Of a stretch of 64,000 bases of DNA, positions 33,532 through 46,163 are shown piece by piece. Numbering within the stretch: position 1 is the first letter of the stretch; every line of letters starts with the position of its first letter. A program made the position numbers and the translations under genes. This DNA comes from Conus ventricosus (taxonomy: Eukaryota > Mollusca > Gastropoda > Neogastropoda > Conidae): assembly GCA_018398815.1 (NCBI GenBank), contig CM031610.1, positions 28,750,710 through 28,814,709 on the forward strand. The letters run 5' to 3'. The notes under the pieces are model-generated. The model was not told where the DNA came from. It saw only the letters and a program-made list of their open reading frames with translations, and did not search any database.

Positions 33532-34368
33532 TTGCATCGAAGCAGCCACTGACCAATCTCATCCCACTACCCCCATTCTCCTCATTAACTGCTCTCCCTT
33601 ATATCGGTTGCAAAAGTTAAAATTTTCCAGTGGTTTGAATGCATTCATAATGATCCAACTGATCACATCAAGCTTTATTCTTCCACCAAGTTATCGTGAT
33701 TGTTCACAGCTTGTTGCCAGTCTAAACAGCCTAGTGCCAACACACTGCACCATGGATCACAATGAACTTATCGTTCCTAACATGACTCTCTGAGACTGCT
33801 GTATCGTTTTAGTACCAAACCAAGGACTCCATCTGTGTCACAATGAAGATCGAGCCCATGCTGGTCAACAGCAACATTTCCTATTCATCTTCACTGTCCA
33901 AAGGTAATGATCCTGAACATCTCACACACCTTCTCTTTTGTGAGGACTTAATTCGGAGATGTAGAGAGTGCAAAATAAAGGCACAAGGAACACATAGATA
34001 CAGAAAGCAAGGTACAAACATCTTTCAAAACCTCTATAACTTTCCTCTGAAAGGATTGGTTTTTGTGCCCAAGGTCTCCTCGCTTTATTGTAAACTGTGC
34101 TCAGACAAAAGGACACAGACACATTTAAGAAGAAAAAAAAAAACCCACTGTGAAACCAGACATACTGCAAGGACAAAAAGACAGAAGGAAAATAAGCAAA
34201 AATGAATCAGGTTTTCTATACGTACCGAAACATGTCTCAATTGTACATAAGCAGGATGACAAAGCAAGAGCTCTGGAAAACAGGACAACTTAGATCAAGA
34301 CTGTGAAGGAGATACAGAAACAGGAAGAGGGAAGTTAGTTTGAGAGATACAAAGGGAAATGTCCAAAC

Positions 34369-34478
34369 CTTTAGGCTGTCCTGTCACCTTGTCCATGACA
34401 AGACGTACATAGACCAAGTCTCCAAACTCCTGGAATGCCTCCTCCATTTCCTCTTCCTCCACTTCAAAGGGAACATTC
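34369..34478 (-). CDS. RBM28: RBM28 exon, RRM3 first half (copy 1, intact)
   Basis: 110 bp encode (R)NVPFEVEEEEMEEAFQEFG and DLVYVRLVMDKVTGQPK(G), with the RNP2-like start completed by the preceding exon (TLFIR). The acceptor is TTTCTCTCAG and the donor AAAG/GTTTGG. It aligns closely with RBM28 RRM3. Confidence 0.92.
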
Positions 34479-34795
34479 CTGAGAGAAAGTTCACAATGAG
34501 AGATATTCAACGATGATTCTGCTCATTTATATCGCTTTTAAGGGTGTCCTTGTATGTGTCCATAATGTATGAGCGAAAAATGCAAATGTATGTGTCAAAG
34601 TGTGTAATCCACGATATAACCGTTGCTGGCAATAAGAAACTGTAATTCATTCCCACTTCCCAGGATCAGGGTTTCCTTTCTTGCAATTCTTTCGTTAACT
34701 GTACAGACTTTATCAGAGGAAGGTGAGATTAATGCCCTATTAGCCTGCATTACTTAAACACAAGTTGTGAAAAGACTAAAGTACATATATAATTG

Positions 34796-36868
34796 GGGCC
34801 AGAATAGCTCAGTATGGAGTTGTGGCTGGAACAGGTCAGTATGGAGTTGGGGCTGCAATAGGTCAGTATGGAGTTGGGGCTGGAACTGGTCAGTATGGAG
34901 CTGGGGCTGCAATAGGTCAGTATGGAGTTGGGGCTGGAACAGGTCAGTATGGAGTTGGGGCTGCAATAGGTCAGTATGGAGTTGGGCTGGAATAGGTCAG
35001 TATGGAGTTGGGGCTGGAACGGGCAGTATGGAGTTGGGGCTGCAATAGGTCAGTATGGAGTTGGGGCTGGAACAGGTCAATACGTAGTTGGGGCTGGAAT
35101 AGGTCAGTATGGAGTTGGGGCTGCAATAGGTCAGTATGGAGTTGGGGCTGGAATAGGTCAGTATGGAGTTGGGGCTGGAACAGGTCAGTGTGGAGTTGGG
35201 GCTGCAATAGGTCAGTATGGAGTTGGGGCTGGAACAGGTCAATACGGAGTTGGGGCTGGAATAGGTCAGTATGGAGTTGGAGCTGGAACAGGTCAGTATG
35301 GAGTTGGGGCTGCAATAGGTCAATACGGAGCTGGGGCTGCAATAGGTCAGTATGCCTATGGTGCTGGGGCTGGAACAGGTCAGTATGGAGTTGGGGCTGC
35401 AATAGGTCAATACGGAGTTGGGGCTGCAATAGGTCAATACGGAGTTGGGGCTGGAACAGGTCAGTATGGAGTTGGGGCTGGAATAGCTCAGTATGAAGTT
35501 GGGGCTGGAATAGGTTTCTTTCTTTCTTTCTTTCTGCGTACGCAGGCTGATACTCCTGCGGACACTCCCTGTATAGCCAGGCAGTGGAGTTTTGTGTGTA
35601 TGACCCTTTTTTATCCCGCCATTAAGGCAGCCATACTCCATCTTCGGGGAAGGTGCATGCTATGTGTCACGTGTCATCCATACCAACGGCCAAACTGGGC
35701 TTCTCTTCCGAAAGTTGGTGATGGGATTTTACGTGTGTGCAAGATGTTATGCGTGCGTTCACACACGGAACCTCGGTTTATAGTCTCATTCGAAGGACTA
35801 TATGGGGAATGGAGTCAGAACCAATGTTAACTCCGAGGAAAAATCCCCCTATACCGAAATTTGAACCCGCAACCCCAGGATCACGAGTCCGGCGCTCTAC
35901 CAACTGAGCTATCCGGCCCCCGCGCTGGAATAGGTCAGTATGGAGTTGGGGCTGGAACAGGTCAGTATGGAGTTGGGGCTGGAATAGCTCAGTATGAAGT
36001 TGGGGCTGGAATAGGTCAGTATGAAGTTGTGGCTGGAACAGGTCAGTATGGAGTTGGGGCTGGAACAGGTCAGTATGGAGTTGGGGCTGGAATAGGTCAG
36101 TATGAAGTTGGGGCTGGAACAGGTCAGTATGGAGTTGGGGCTGGAACAGGTCAGTATGGAGTTGGGGCTGGAATAGCTCAGTATGAAGTTGGGGCTGGAA
36201 TAGGTCAGTATGAAGTTGTGGCTGGAATAGGTCAGTATGGAGTTGGGGCTGGAATAGGTCAGTATGGAGTTGGGGCTGGAATTAAGTCAGCATGGAGTTG
36301 GGGCTGGAATAGGTCAGTTTGGAGTTGGGGCAGGAATAGGTCAGTATGGAGTTGGGGCTGGAATAGGTCAGCATGGAGTTGGGGCTGGAATAGCTCAGTA
36401 TGGAGTTGGGGCTGGAATAGGTTAGTTTGGAGTTGGGGCTGGAATAGGTCAGTTTGGAGTTGGGGCAGGAATAGGTCAGTATGGAGTTGGGGCTGGAATA
36501 GGTCAGTATGGAGTTGGGGCTGGAATAGGTCAGTATGGAGTTGGGGCTGGAATAGGTCAGTTTGGAGTTGGGGCTGGAATAGGTCAGTTTGGAGTTGGGG
36601 CTGGAATAGGTCAGTTTGGAGTTGGGGCTGGAATAGCTCAGTATGGAGTTGGGGCTGGAATAGCTCAGTATGGAGTTGGGGCTGCAATAGGTCAGTTTGG
36701 AGTTGGGGCAGGAATAGGTCAGTATGAAGTTGGGGCTGGAATAGGTCAGTATGGAGTTGGGGCTGGAATAGCTCAGTATGGAGTTGGGGCTGGAATAGGT
36801 CAGTTTGGAGTTGGGGCAGGAATAGGTCAGTATGGAGTTGGGGCTCGAACAGGTCAATATGGAGTTCC
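34796..36868. repeat. 27-bp intronic minisatellite (copy 1)
   Basis: The unit is ggtcagtatggagttggggc plus tggaata or tgcaata. About 60 units are present, interrupted by a SINE at 35516-35923. Distinct variant types alternate (cAAtAgg, gtTTgg, tGAagt), forming blocks. The unit has no stop in most frames on both strands, so long ORFs of GQYGVGAGI or PQLHTDLFQ type are a by-product. Confidence 0.95.
35516..35923 (-). mobile_element. tRNA-derived SINE inside the minisatellite (copy 1)
   Basis: The minus strand starts with a tRNA-like head: A-box TAGCTCAGTTGG and B-box GGTTCAAATTT. A body of about 330 bp follows and it ends in (GAAA)n. The direct repeat gctggaataggt flanks it (35504-35515 and 35924-35935); this is a piece of the minisatellite unit. 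The body contains GAAGATGGAGTATGGCTGCC, which I recall from a gastropod SINE family. Confidence 0.85.
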
Positions 36869-37330
36869 TAAAGGACCAGAGCATGATCATGGTAATTGTG
36901 TGGTTGCTGTTTCAAACCTCCACTGGGCTGTTTTGGTACAGAGGGATTTTCCCCTCAGAGTTAAAATTGGTTGATTGGATTCCCTCAAAACTCCTTTGAA
37001 TGAGACAATAGGCAAAGGGTACATGCGTGAACATATGCAGAACATCTTGAACGCATATAAAAAACCCATCACCAACCTTCGAAAGAGAAGGCCAACTCAT
37101 ACACATATAGCATGCATCCTCCATGAAAAATCTAAGGAATGAGCGATTCATATTCCACTGAACAACATGGGAAACAAATGTTTAGTGCCAGCATGCAGCT
37201 CTTCATTTGGCTCTACCCACGAAGGCAGCCCATTGTATTGAGTGTGGACTGTCAAGAGCTTAAAATGTGGTCTCTGAGGATAGGTGCTTTATAAGTACTA
37301 TCAACCATTACTTTATTATTTCAAACTCAC
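36869..37330. other. RBM28 intron, nothing recognised
   Basis: Unique-looking intron; its minus-strand part shares some wording with the SINE body (catcaccaaccttcgaaagag), so an old SINE tail may lie at 36990-37100. Confidence 0.4.
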
Positions 37331-37388
37331 CTTATAAACAGAGTTCTGCCTTCCTCTACATCACTTTTCCTGGCCATCTTCATCTTTT
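37331..37388 (-). CDS. RBM28: RBM28 exon, start of RRM3 (copy 1)
   Basis: 58 bp encode (E)KMKMARKSDVEEGRTLFI(R). The acceptor is TGCATTTCAG and the donor AAG/GTGAGT. S-D-V-x-E-G-x-T-x-F-I-R is the RNP2 strand of RBM28 RRM3. Confidence 0.9.
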
Positions 37389-38021
37389 CTGAAATGCACA
37401 CAGAACATTCACATACTTTTTTACCATGGAGGTCGCAGAGTGGATGATTTTACCGGGCCTGGAAATGCCTTCACCGAGAAGCCAACAAAACTTAAAGCAA
37501 CTCAAACATCCTGCTTCCATGCTCCTTTCCAATACCTGGTTTCCTTGCCCATGGTTTCTGTTGTTTCTACATGAGGGATGAACTCAAATCAGTATTTTCA
37601 TTCGTGTATGTGCTACGTGTTTTTAAAACAATATCTCAGAAATTGTACAACAGCTGAAAATGTTTCACAAACTTGTATTAAAATAATATATTGAATGCAT
37701 CAATCATACCAAACTTCATGTGCATTAAATGCATCCATACACTGAATCGAGCTGGTTTGGATGCGACAAGATTTTGGATAACAACTCCACTTCTGAATGT
37801 TAAATTGAAGTTCTTAACAATCAGAGTAGATTATGGATGCTCTCCATTACAGTCACTCTCTTTACATCACTCACTTTACAGACGTTTTTTCTTAATCAAT
37901 AATTACTGTGAAGCTTACAGTGGAAAAATTCTCACAACCTTTTTCGCAAATCATAACTAACTGTTTTTACTTATCCAACATGTCTTACCACATCAGAGAG
38001 TGAGAAGATGGAGGGAAAGGG

Positions 38022-38065
<44 letters not shown>

Positions 38066-39837
38066 AAAAGAAGAATAAGAAGAAAGGAAGGAACAAATGG
38101 TGGAATGACTAACTCAGACGAGAAAGTACAGACACAGTCTCCATGCGATTTACAACAAACAGCTTGTACAACTGGATACAGATGAATCAAACAGTACATG
38201 AATTAACAAAACTCTATGGTATGTCTTGTGGAGTTGTGGTCACCAACGAAAGATCCATAATTGTACAATTTTAAAGCAAAAACCCTGCACCCATTGCATA
38301 CTCAATTTTCAGTTCGTCTGAGTAAAATACTCAAAGTTCTTGGGTGCAAGAAAGTAAAAATAATGTCTGGATCCCTTTTCATTCCACTTATAAGTGATCA
38401 CTGGTTTTCATGAAAGATTCTGAAAGCTCTACTCTCAAGACTGGCAATAACTTAATGAAAACAGATCTACACATTGTGCAACTACAGTACGGGCAGCATT
38501 TTACGAAAAAAGTTAACATACTTTTTTCTTTCTTGTTAAACCCTGCATTATGGACAGAAAACTGAAATAACCTGTGGGGCTGCCTGGCTTATTCTTATGT
38601 TAATAAGATTTACAAAGTTTTGCCTCAAAATAGGCATATGATGTGTCACAGAGGTACTCCAGTCACAAGAGAGAGTTTTTTTGTTTTTTTTTATTATATT
38701 GGGTACTTATATAGCGCCTATCCTCGGTCACAGACCAAGCTCTAAACGCTTTACAATAACACACTACCTCACTCACTCAACGGGCTGCCTACCCAGGTAG
38801 AGCCGGCCGAAGAGCAGCCTACTGGCGCTCATTCAGTCGCTTCCCGTACCATTCAAATATCAGTCACTCATTTTCATTTATCTCATTTATTCCTCCAGTT
38901 TCTCAGTCACTCGTTTTCATTTATCTCATTTATTCCTCCAGTTTCTCACATAGGATGCATGCGATGTTTATACGTGTCCTCCACTTCCACCGGTACACGA
39001 TGGCACACGACAACAGTAAGTGACGATTTTTGTGGCTTGGTAAGAAATACCAGGCGGCTATCTTCAGTCTACATCAATTTTGCCAGGGCAGCGGGGAACC
39101 CCCCTACTCTTTAACGTGTGCAGGGGCCAGGAAGGCACACGGGTCCGACTCGCTTATAGTCCCCATCCGAAGGGACTTGACGTTCAGTTCGATTTGTCAT
39201 TCAAACTTTAGTTACCACTAAAGACAGATATATAGCATTTGCCTTCTGTCTGAGATTGCAGAGAATGCATGATGTTTAAACAAAGGGAGAAAAGAAAAAC
39301 ACCGACATAACGTGGCCATTACACAGCGCAGCCTTCCCTGTTCCACAGTGTGGAGACCAGACACTCCAACAGAAAATGTTCCTGTCTTCTCCAAAATCTC
39401 CTTGCCAGCTCAATCCAAAGGCTCCTGGTGTTGATATGCTGATATTTGACAATCACTGCAAGAGAGCAGCCAACTTGTTCCATAATACTTCTCATATTCA
39501 AGAGAAGTTAAGCAGTGCCAAGAGTTGGCTGATTACTTCCTTTATCCTTGAATACAGGTGAAAATACTCATTGTACTGGATCATTACAGCTCCATCAGAA
39601 ACAACTGAAGTGTTCATTTTTATAATTTCTCAGCACTTGAGGTATAAAGTCAAACTGACAAATTATTGTCAATCTAAAGAGTAGACCTTCACCACATGCC
39701 AGTTATCTTGGAGTGCTATATCACTGGCTTAAACTGTGTTTTACTGTCAGAAGAAATCATGGATATTAAAGCTTGTATACAAACAGTGACACTGCAAGAT
39801 ATGACATTTTTCAATGAAACTGGGTAATCATCCAAAC
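37389..39837. other. RBM28 intron with GA tract and interspersed repeat
   Basis: It holds a (GA)n tract (38022-38062) and the repeat at 38690-39200; the rest is A/T-rich with no exon seen. Confidence 0.55.
38690..39200. repeat. interspersed repeat with internal 42-bp duplication
   Basis: It starts ttatattgggtacttatata and continues with cctatcctcggtcacagacc, a wording I associate with a repeat found in many marine invertebrate genomes. A block ending ttcctccagtttctca occurs twice (about 38865-38947). The G/C-rich 3' part (39100-39180) differs in composition from the intron around it. Confidence 0.45.
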
Positions 39838-39942
39838 CTCTTTTATTTTCTTCTTCAATATCTTTGTCCAGCTCATTCTCCTCATCTTTGTCATCGGTGT
39901 CCTCCTCCTCATCGTCTTCCTCCTCCTCTGATTCTTCAGAAT
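39838..39942 (-). CDS. RBM28: RBM28 exon, acidic linker (copy 1, intact)
   Basis: 105 bp encode (D)SEESEEEEDDEEEDTDDKDE, then ENELDKDIEEENKR(G). This matches the acidic region between RRM2 and RRM3 of RBM28. The acceptor is GTTGGTGCAG and the donor AGAG/GTTTGG. Phases agree with the exons at 49795 and 37331. Confidence 0.88.
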
Positions 39943-40017
39943 CTGCACCAACCAACATATTCATATCAATCATAACAATATAAACAGGAACTCTAAATCC
40001 ACCGGGCAATGTGCTGA

Positions 40018-40330
40018 GGTTAGCCTCTCTGAGAGATCATGGTTTCATTATTCAACCAGAGGTATTTATCTGTGTGGTCTTTCAATTTAACCCCAGCCTG
40101 TCATACCCAGAATTGAGTTCACTATGGGCTAAAAGGGGACGACTGGGAGCACAGTCACGTTTCATTCACTTCATGCATGTGTCTCTCCGAGTGTTGCTAA
40201 ATTTTCTTACCAAAACTGCAAAAGTCTGTATCTCTCAAGCCTGGTGTACGCCATCTGATATGGTCTCTGATACAGACCACAAACTGTATGATGTTCTTTC
40301 TAAAAACACAGAATATTTTGCTGTCTGATG
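40018..40330 (+). repeat. SINE body related to the one at 73-340
   Basis: Blocks such as gtttcattcacttcatgcat, gtctctc, gttgctaaattttctta and gtctgtatctctcaagcctg occur in the same order as in 170-320. The tRNA-like head is decayed or absent. Confidence 0.6.
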
Positions 40331-41460
40331 GCTTTTCTCATACAGACCATATTTGATTGTCTAATAGTCTCTTGGTCTGGCGACTTCTATACTCACATAT
40401 TTTTTCATTTACATTTCTTTTCCTTTTACAATCATAATATATCCATCTACCTGTGTTCATTGTTTTAAGTTTGTTTGTTTGTTTTTTGCATGCATGCAAA
40501 TGTGTAAGGCTGCATATTTGTAACGAATCAGTGTGTGCTAAAATCTTTGTTACAGCTTAGGATCCTTTTTAGCTGATAATGATTCTTCTTTTAATTTATG
40601 GCTGCAAAATCTGGAAATATGAAAATGTGATGATCGTAAAAGAATTAGACTAAAATTTCAAACATATACTTTGTTTAAATAAGAATCAGTGACCCACTTA
40701 AAATACAGATGGAATTCTATGAACTTACTTACTCAGTCTCTGTTTTAATTAAACACAAGATGATATGACTTCGGATTAATCTTGTATCATCCATATCAAA
40801 ATATAATATTCTCTGAAAGTGTTTAGATGTCCGTAAAATTTATCTGTCAGCAGCATATGGCATTTTGCCTGGCATTCTTTATACAAAGCAAATTCTAATT
40901 AAGTGAGCATAACTGTGTTACGACTCAAAAATATTTCGTTGTGGGGAAACACTTTGTAGTTACCTGTATGTTCAACAATCATTGCTAGACAATCACAAAT
41001 GTTATGGTCATGTAAAACAATCATTGCACAATAACTACAAATATTTATGATAAGAAGTTCTGCAAAACTGTAATAATTCTTGTTATTACAGACAGTGTAC
41101 AAGTTCATTTCAAAGCGAATATCATGTAAATGCTCATTTTATCATATGTACGGATTAAACTGATATATTTATGTACAGTAAATATAAACCACTGACTGAC
41201 ACAGGAACAATATATGGCATAAAAAAATCACAAATAGTTAAGAGTGTGATATGAATATCACGAGCGGTGAGAGAATAAATTTTATCATGGAGTGTTTAAA
41301 ACACAGACAGACAAGTAAACTAGGTTTACCTACCCATCATTCCAATAAAAAGCCATTTCTGTATTCTGTAAAACTTTTGTTGTTGTTCTCCTCTATCAAT
41401 CTGGTTTATGCGTATTGATATTTTCAAAATAAACAAAAATGTATAATAATATAATTCGAA
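40331..41460. other. RBM28 intron, nothing recognised
   Basis: A/T-rich intron without a supported exon. Confidence 0.5.
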
Positions 41461-41502
41461 AGTGTGTGTGCATGTGGTGTGTGTGTGTGTGTGTGTGGTG
41501 TG

Positions 41503-41533
<31 letters not shown>

Positions 41534-41565
41534 TGTGCATGTTAGTGTGTGTGTGTGTGCTGTGT

Positions 41566-41638
<73 letters not shown>

Positions 41639-41644
41639 TGTGTG
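41461..41644. repeat. (GT)n microsatellite at the duplication junction
   Basis: A GT tract ends copy 1 and leads directly into the first bases of copy 2. The equivalent tract at 49.56-49.74 kb leads instead into unique sequence. Confidence 0.95.
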
Positions 41645-42481
41645 TTGCATCGAAGCAGCACTGACCAACTCACCCCATCCCCCCCTTTCTCCTCATTAAC
41701 GGCTCTCCCTTATATCGGTTGCAAAAGTTAAAATTTTCCAGTGGTTTGAAGCATTCATAATGATCCAACTGATCACATCAAGCTTTATTCTTCCACCAAG
41801 TTATCGTGATGTTCACAGCTTGTTGCCAGTCTAAACAGCCTAGTGCCAACCACACTGCACCATGGATCACAATGAACTTATCGTTCCTAACATGACTCTC
41901 TGAGACTGCTGTATCGTTTTAGTACCAAACCAAGGACTCCATCTGTGTCACAATGAAGATCGAGCCCATGCTGGTCAACAGCAACATTTCCTATTCATCT
42001 TCACTGTCCCAAAGGTAATGATCCTGAACATCTCACACACCTTTCTCTTTTGTGAGGACTTAATTCGGAGATGTAGAGAGTGCAAAATAAAGGCACAAGG
42101 AACACATAGATACAGAAAGCAAGGGTACAAACATCTTTCAAAACCTCTATAACTTTCCTCTGAAAGGATTGGTTTTTGTGCCCAGGTCTCCTCGCTTTAT
42201 TGTAAACTGTGCTCAGACAAAAGGACACAGACACATTTAAGAAGAAAAAAAAAAAAACCACTGTGAAACCAGACATACTGCAAGGACAAAAAGACAGAAG
42301 GAAAATAAGCAAAAATGAATCAGGTTTCTATACGTACCGAAACATGTCTCAATTGTACATAAGCAGGATGACAAAGCAAGAGCTCTGGAAAACAGGACAA
42401 CTTAGATCAAGACTGTGAAGGAGATACAGAAACAGGAAGAGGGAAGTTTAGTTTGAGAGATACAAAGGGAAATGTCCAAAC

Positions 42482-42590
42482 CTTTAGGCTGTCCTGTCAC
42501 CTTGTCCATGACAAGACGTACATAGACCAAGTCTCCAAACTCCTGGATGCCTCCTCCATTTCCTCTTCCTCCACTTCAAAGGGAACATTC
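42482..42590 (-). pseudogene. RBM28: RBM28 RRM3 first-half exon, copy 2, 1-bp deletion
   Basis: The same exon as 34369-34478 but 109 bp: one A is missing in the block that reads ggaatgcc in copy 1 and ggatgcc here. This shifts the frame within E-E-A-F-Q-E-F. Splice sites are unchanged. If real it would be an inactive exon copy; a sequencing error is as likely. Confidence 0.85.
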
Positions 42591-42905
42591 CTGAGAGAAA
42601 GTTCACAATGAGAGATATTCAACGATGATTCTGCTCATTTATATCGCTTTTAAGGGTGTCCTTGTATGTGTCCATAATGTATGAGCGAAAAATGCAAATG
42701 TATGTGTCAAAGTGTGTAATCCACGATATAACCGTTGCTGGCAATAAGAAACTGTAATTCATTCCCACTTCCCAGGATCAGGGTTTCCTTTCTTGCAATT
42801 CTTTCGTTAACTGTACAGACTTTATCAGAGGAAGGTGAGATTAATGCCCTATTAGCCTGCATTACTTAAACACAAGTTGTGAAAAGACTAAAGTACATAT
42901 ATAAT

Positions 42906-44973
42906 TGGGCCAGAATAGCTCAGTATGGAGTTGTGGCTGGAACAGGTCAGTATGGAGTTGGGGCTGCAATAGGTCAGTATGGAGTTGGGGCTGGAACTGG
43001 TCAGTATGGAGCTGGGGCTGCAATAGGTCAGTATGGAGTTGGGGCTGGAACAGGTCAGTATGGAGTTGGGGCTGCAATAGGTCAGTATGGAGTTGGGGCT
43101 GGAATAGGTCAGTATGGAGTTGGGGCTGGAACAGGTCAGTATGGAGTTGGGGCTGCAATAGGTCAGTATGGAGTTGGGGCTGGAACAGGTCAATACGTAG
43201 TTGGGGCTGGAATAGGTCAGTATGGAGTTGGGGCTGCAATAGGTCAGTATGGGAGTTGGGGCTGGAATAGGTCAGTATGGAGTTGGGGCTGGAACAGGTC
43301 AGTGTGGAGTTGGGGCTGCAATAGGTCAGTATGGAGTTGGGGCTGGAACAGGTCAATACGGAGTTGGGCTGGAATAGGTCAGTATGGAGTTGGAGCTGGA
43401 ACAGGTCAGTATGGAGTTGGGGCTGCAATAGGTCAATACGGAGCTGGGGCGCAATAGGTCAGTATGCCTATGGTGCTGGGGCTGGAACAGTCAGTATGGA
43501 GTTGGGGCTGCAATAGGTCAAACGGAGTTGGGGCTGCAATAGGTCAATACGGAGTTGGGGCTGGAACAGGTCAGTATGGAGTTGGGGCTGGAATAGCTCA
43601 GTATGAAGTTGGGGCTGGAATAGGTTTCTTTCTTCTTTCTTTCTGCGTACGCAGGCTGATACTCCTGCGGACACTCCCTGTATAGCCAGGCAGTGGAGTT
43701 TTGTGTGTATGACCCTTTTTTATCCCGCCATTAAGGCAGCCATACTCCATCTTCGGGGAAGGTGCATGCTATGTGTCACGTGTCATCCATACCAACGGCC
43801 AAACTGGGCTTCTCTTCCGAAAGTTGGTGATGGGATTTTACGTGTGTGCAAGATGTTATGCGTGCGTTCACACACGGAACCTCGGTTTATAGTCTCATTC
43901 GAAGGACTATATGGGGAATGGAGTCAGAACCAATGTTAACTCCGAGGGAAAAATCCCCCTATACCGAAATTTGAACCCGCAACCCAGGATCACGAGTCCG
44001 GCGCTCTACCAACTGAGCTATCCGGCCCCCGCGCTGGAATAGGTCAGTATGGAGTTGGGGCTGGAACAGGTCAGTATGGAGTTGGGCTGGAATAGCTCAG
44101 TATGAAGTTGGGGCTGGAATAGGTCAGTATGAAGTTGTGGCTGGAACAGGTCAGTATGGAGTTGGGCTGGAACAGGTCAGTATGGAGTTGGGGCTGGAAT
44201 AGGTCAGTTATGAAGTTGGGGCTGGAACAGGTCAGTATGGAGTTGGGGCTGGAACAGGTCAGTATGGAGTTGGGGCTGGAATAGCTCAGTATGAAGTTGG
44301 GGCTGGAATAGGTCAGTATGAAGTTGTGGCTGGAATAGGTCAGTATGGAGTTGGGGCTGGAATAGGTCAGTATGGAGTTGGGGCTGGAATTAAGTCAGCA
44401 TGGAGTTGGGGCTGGAATAGGTCAGTTGGAGTTGGGGCAGGAATAGGTCAGTTATGGAGTTGGGGCTGGAATAGGTCAGCATGGAGTTGGGGCTGAATAG
44501 CTCAGTATGGAGTTGGGGCTGGAATAGGTTAGTTTGGAGTTGGGGCTGGAATAGGTCAGTTTGGAGTTGGGCAGGAATAGGTCAGTATGGAGTTGGGGCT
44601 GGAATAGGTCAGTATGGAGTTGGGGCTGGAATAGGTCAGTATGGAGTTGGGGCTGGAATAGGTCAGTTTGGAGTTGGGGCTGGAATAGGTCAGTTTGGAG
44701 TTGGGCTGGAATAGGTCAGTTTGGAGTTGGTGGCTGGAATAGCTCAGTATGGAGTTGGGGCTGGAATAGCCTCAGTATGGAGTTGGGGCTGCAATAGGTC
44801 AGTTTGGAGTTGGGGCAGGAATAGGTCAGTATGAAGTTGGGCTGGAATAGGTCAGTATGGAGTTGGGGCTGGAATAGCTCAGTATGGAGTTGGGGCTGAA
44901 TTAGGTCAGTTTGGAGTTGGGGCAGGAATAGGTCAGTATGGAGTTGGGGCTCGAACAGGTCAATATGGAGTTC
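42906..44973. repeat. 27-bp intronic minisatellite (copy 2)
   Basis: The same array as 34796-36868, with one-base changes in many GGGG runs that break the long ORFs of copy 1. Confidence 0.95.
43626..44032 (-). mobile_element. tRNA-derived SINE inside the minisatellite (copy 2)
   Basis: Same insertion, same target duplication (gctggaatagg) and same position in the array as 35516-35923. The two are one insertion event copied by the duplication. Confidence 0.85.
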
Positions 44974-45436
44974 CTAAAGGACCAGAGCATGATCATGGTA
45001 ATTGTGTGGTTGCTGTTTCAAACCTCCACTGGGCTGTTTTGGTACAGAGGGATTTTCCCCTCAGAGTTAAAATTGGTTGATTGGATTCCCTCAAAACTCC
45101 TTTGAATGAGACAATAGGCAAAGGGTACATGCGTGAACATATGCAGAACATCTTGAACGCATATAAAAAACCCATCACCAACCTTCGAAAGAGAAGGCCA
45201 ACTCATACACATATAGCATGCATCCTCCATGAAAAATCTAAGGAATGAGCGATTCATATTCCACTGAACAACATGGGAAACAATGTTTAGTGCCAGCATG
45301 CAGCTCTTCATTTGGCTCTACCCACGAAGGCAGCCCATTGTATTGAGTGTGGGACTGTCAAGAGCTTAAATATGTGGTCTCTGAGGTAGGTGCTTTATAA
45401 GTACTATCAACCATTACTTTATTATTTCAAACTCAC

Positions 45437-45494
45437 CTTATAAACAGAGTTCTGCCTTCCTCTACATCACTTTTCCTGGCCATCTTCATCTTTT
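45437..45494 (-). CDS. RBM28: RBM28 exon, start of RRM3 (copy 2)
   Basis: Identical in length and reading to 37331-37388, with the same splice sites. Confidence 0.75.
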
Positions 45495-46129
45495 CTGAAA
45501 TGCACACAGAACATTTCACATACTTTTTTACCATGGAGGTCGCAGAGTGGATGATTTTACCGGGCCTGGAAATTGCCTTCACCGAGAAGCCAACAAAACT
45601 TAAAGCAACTCAAACATCCTGCTTCCATGCTCCTTTCCAATACCTGGTTTCCCTTGCCCATGGTTTCTTTGTTTCTACATGAGGGATGAACTCAAATCAG
45701 TATTTTCATTCGTGTATGTGCTACGTGTTTTAAAACAATATCTCAGAAATTGTACAACAGCTGAAAATGTTTCACAAACTTGTATTAAAATTAATATATT
45801 GAATGCATCATCATACCAAACTTCATGTGCATTAAATGCATCCATACACTGATATCGAGCTGGTTTGGATGCGACAAGATTTTGGATAACAACTCCACTT
45901 CTGAATGTTAAATTGAAGTTCTTAACAATCAGAGTAGATTATGGATGCTCTCCATTACAGTCACTCTCTTTACATCACTCACTTTACAGATCGTTTTTTC
46001 TTAATCAATAATTACTGTGAAGCTTACAGTGGAAAAAATTCTCACAACCTTTTCGCAAATCATAACTAACTGTTTTTACTTATCCAACATGTCTTACCAC
46101 ATCAGAGAGTGAGAAGATGGAGGGAAAGG

Positions 46130-46132
46130 GGG

Positions 46133-46163
<31 letters not shown>

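Larger units (their letters stand above)
33532..41644. repeat. 8.1-kb tandem duplication, copy 1
   Basis: The segment from ttgcatcgaagcagc to the end of the GT tract is followed at once by a second, collinear copy. Offsets between matching landmarks are 8113 at the left end, 8113, 8106 and 8105 at the three exons and about 8100 at the GT tract. Differences seen are almost all single-base indels in runs. The exons in this copy are intact. Confidence 0.9.

Noticed and set aside
35845..35923. tRNA gene on the minus strand
   Set aside because: A-box and B-box are present, but the segment is joined to a SINE body with a GAAA tail and target duplication, and the acceptor stem does not pair.
34976..36727. 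Plus-strand ORFs of GQYGVGAG and RSVWSWGWN type (possible silk-like gene)
   Set aside because: They arise from a stop-free 27-bp intronic minisatellite, start within it, change frame freely and are broken in the second copy. No promoter or signal peptide.
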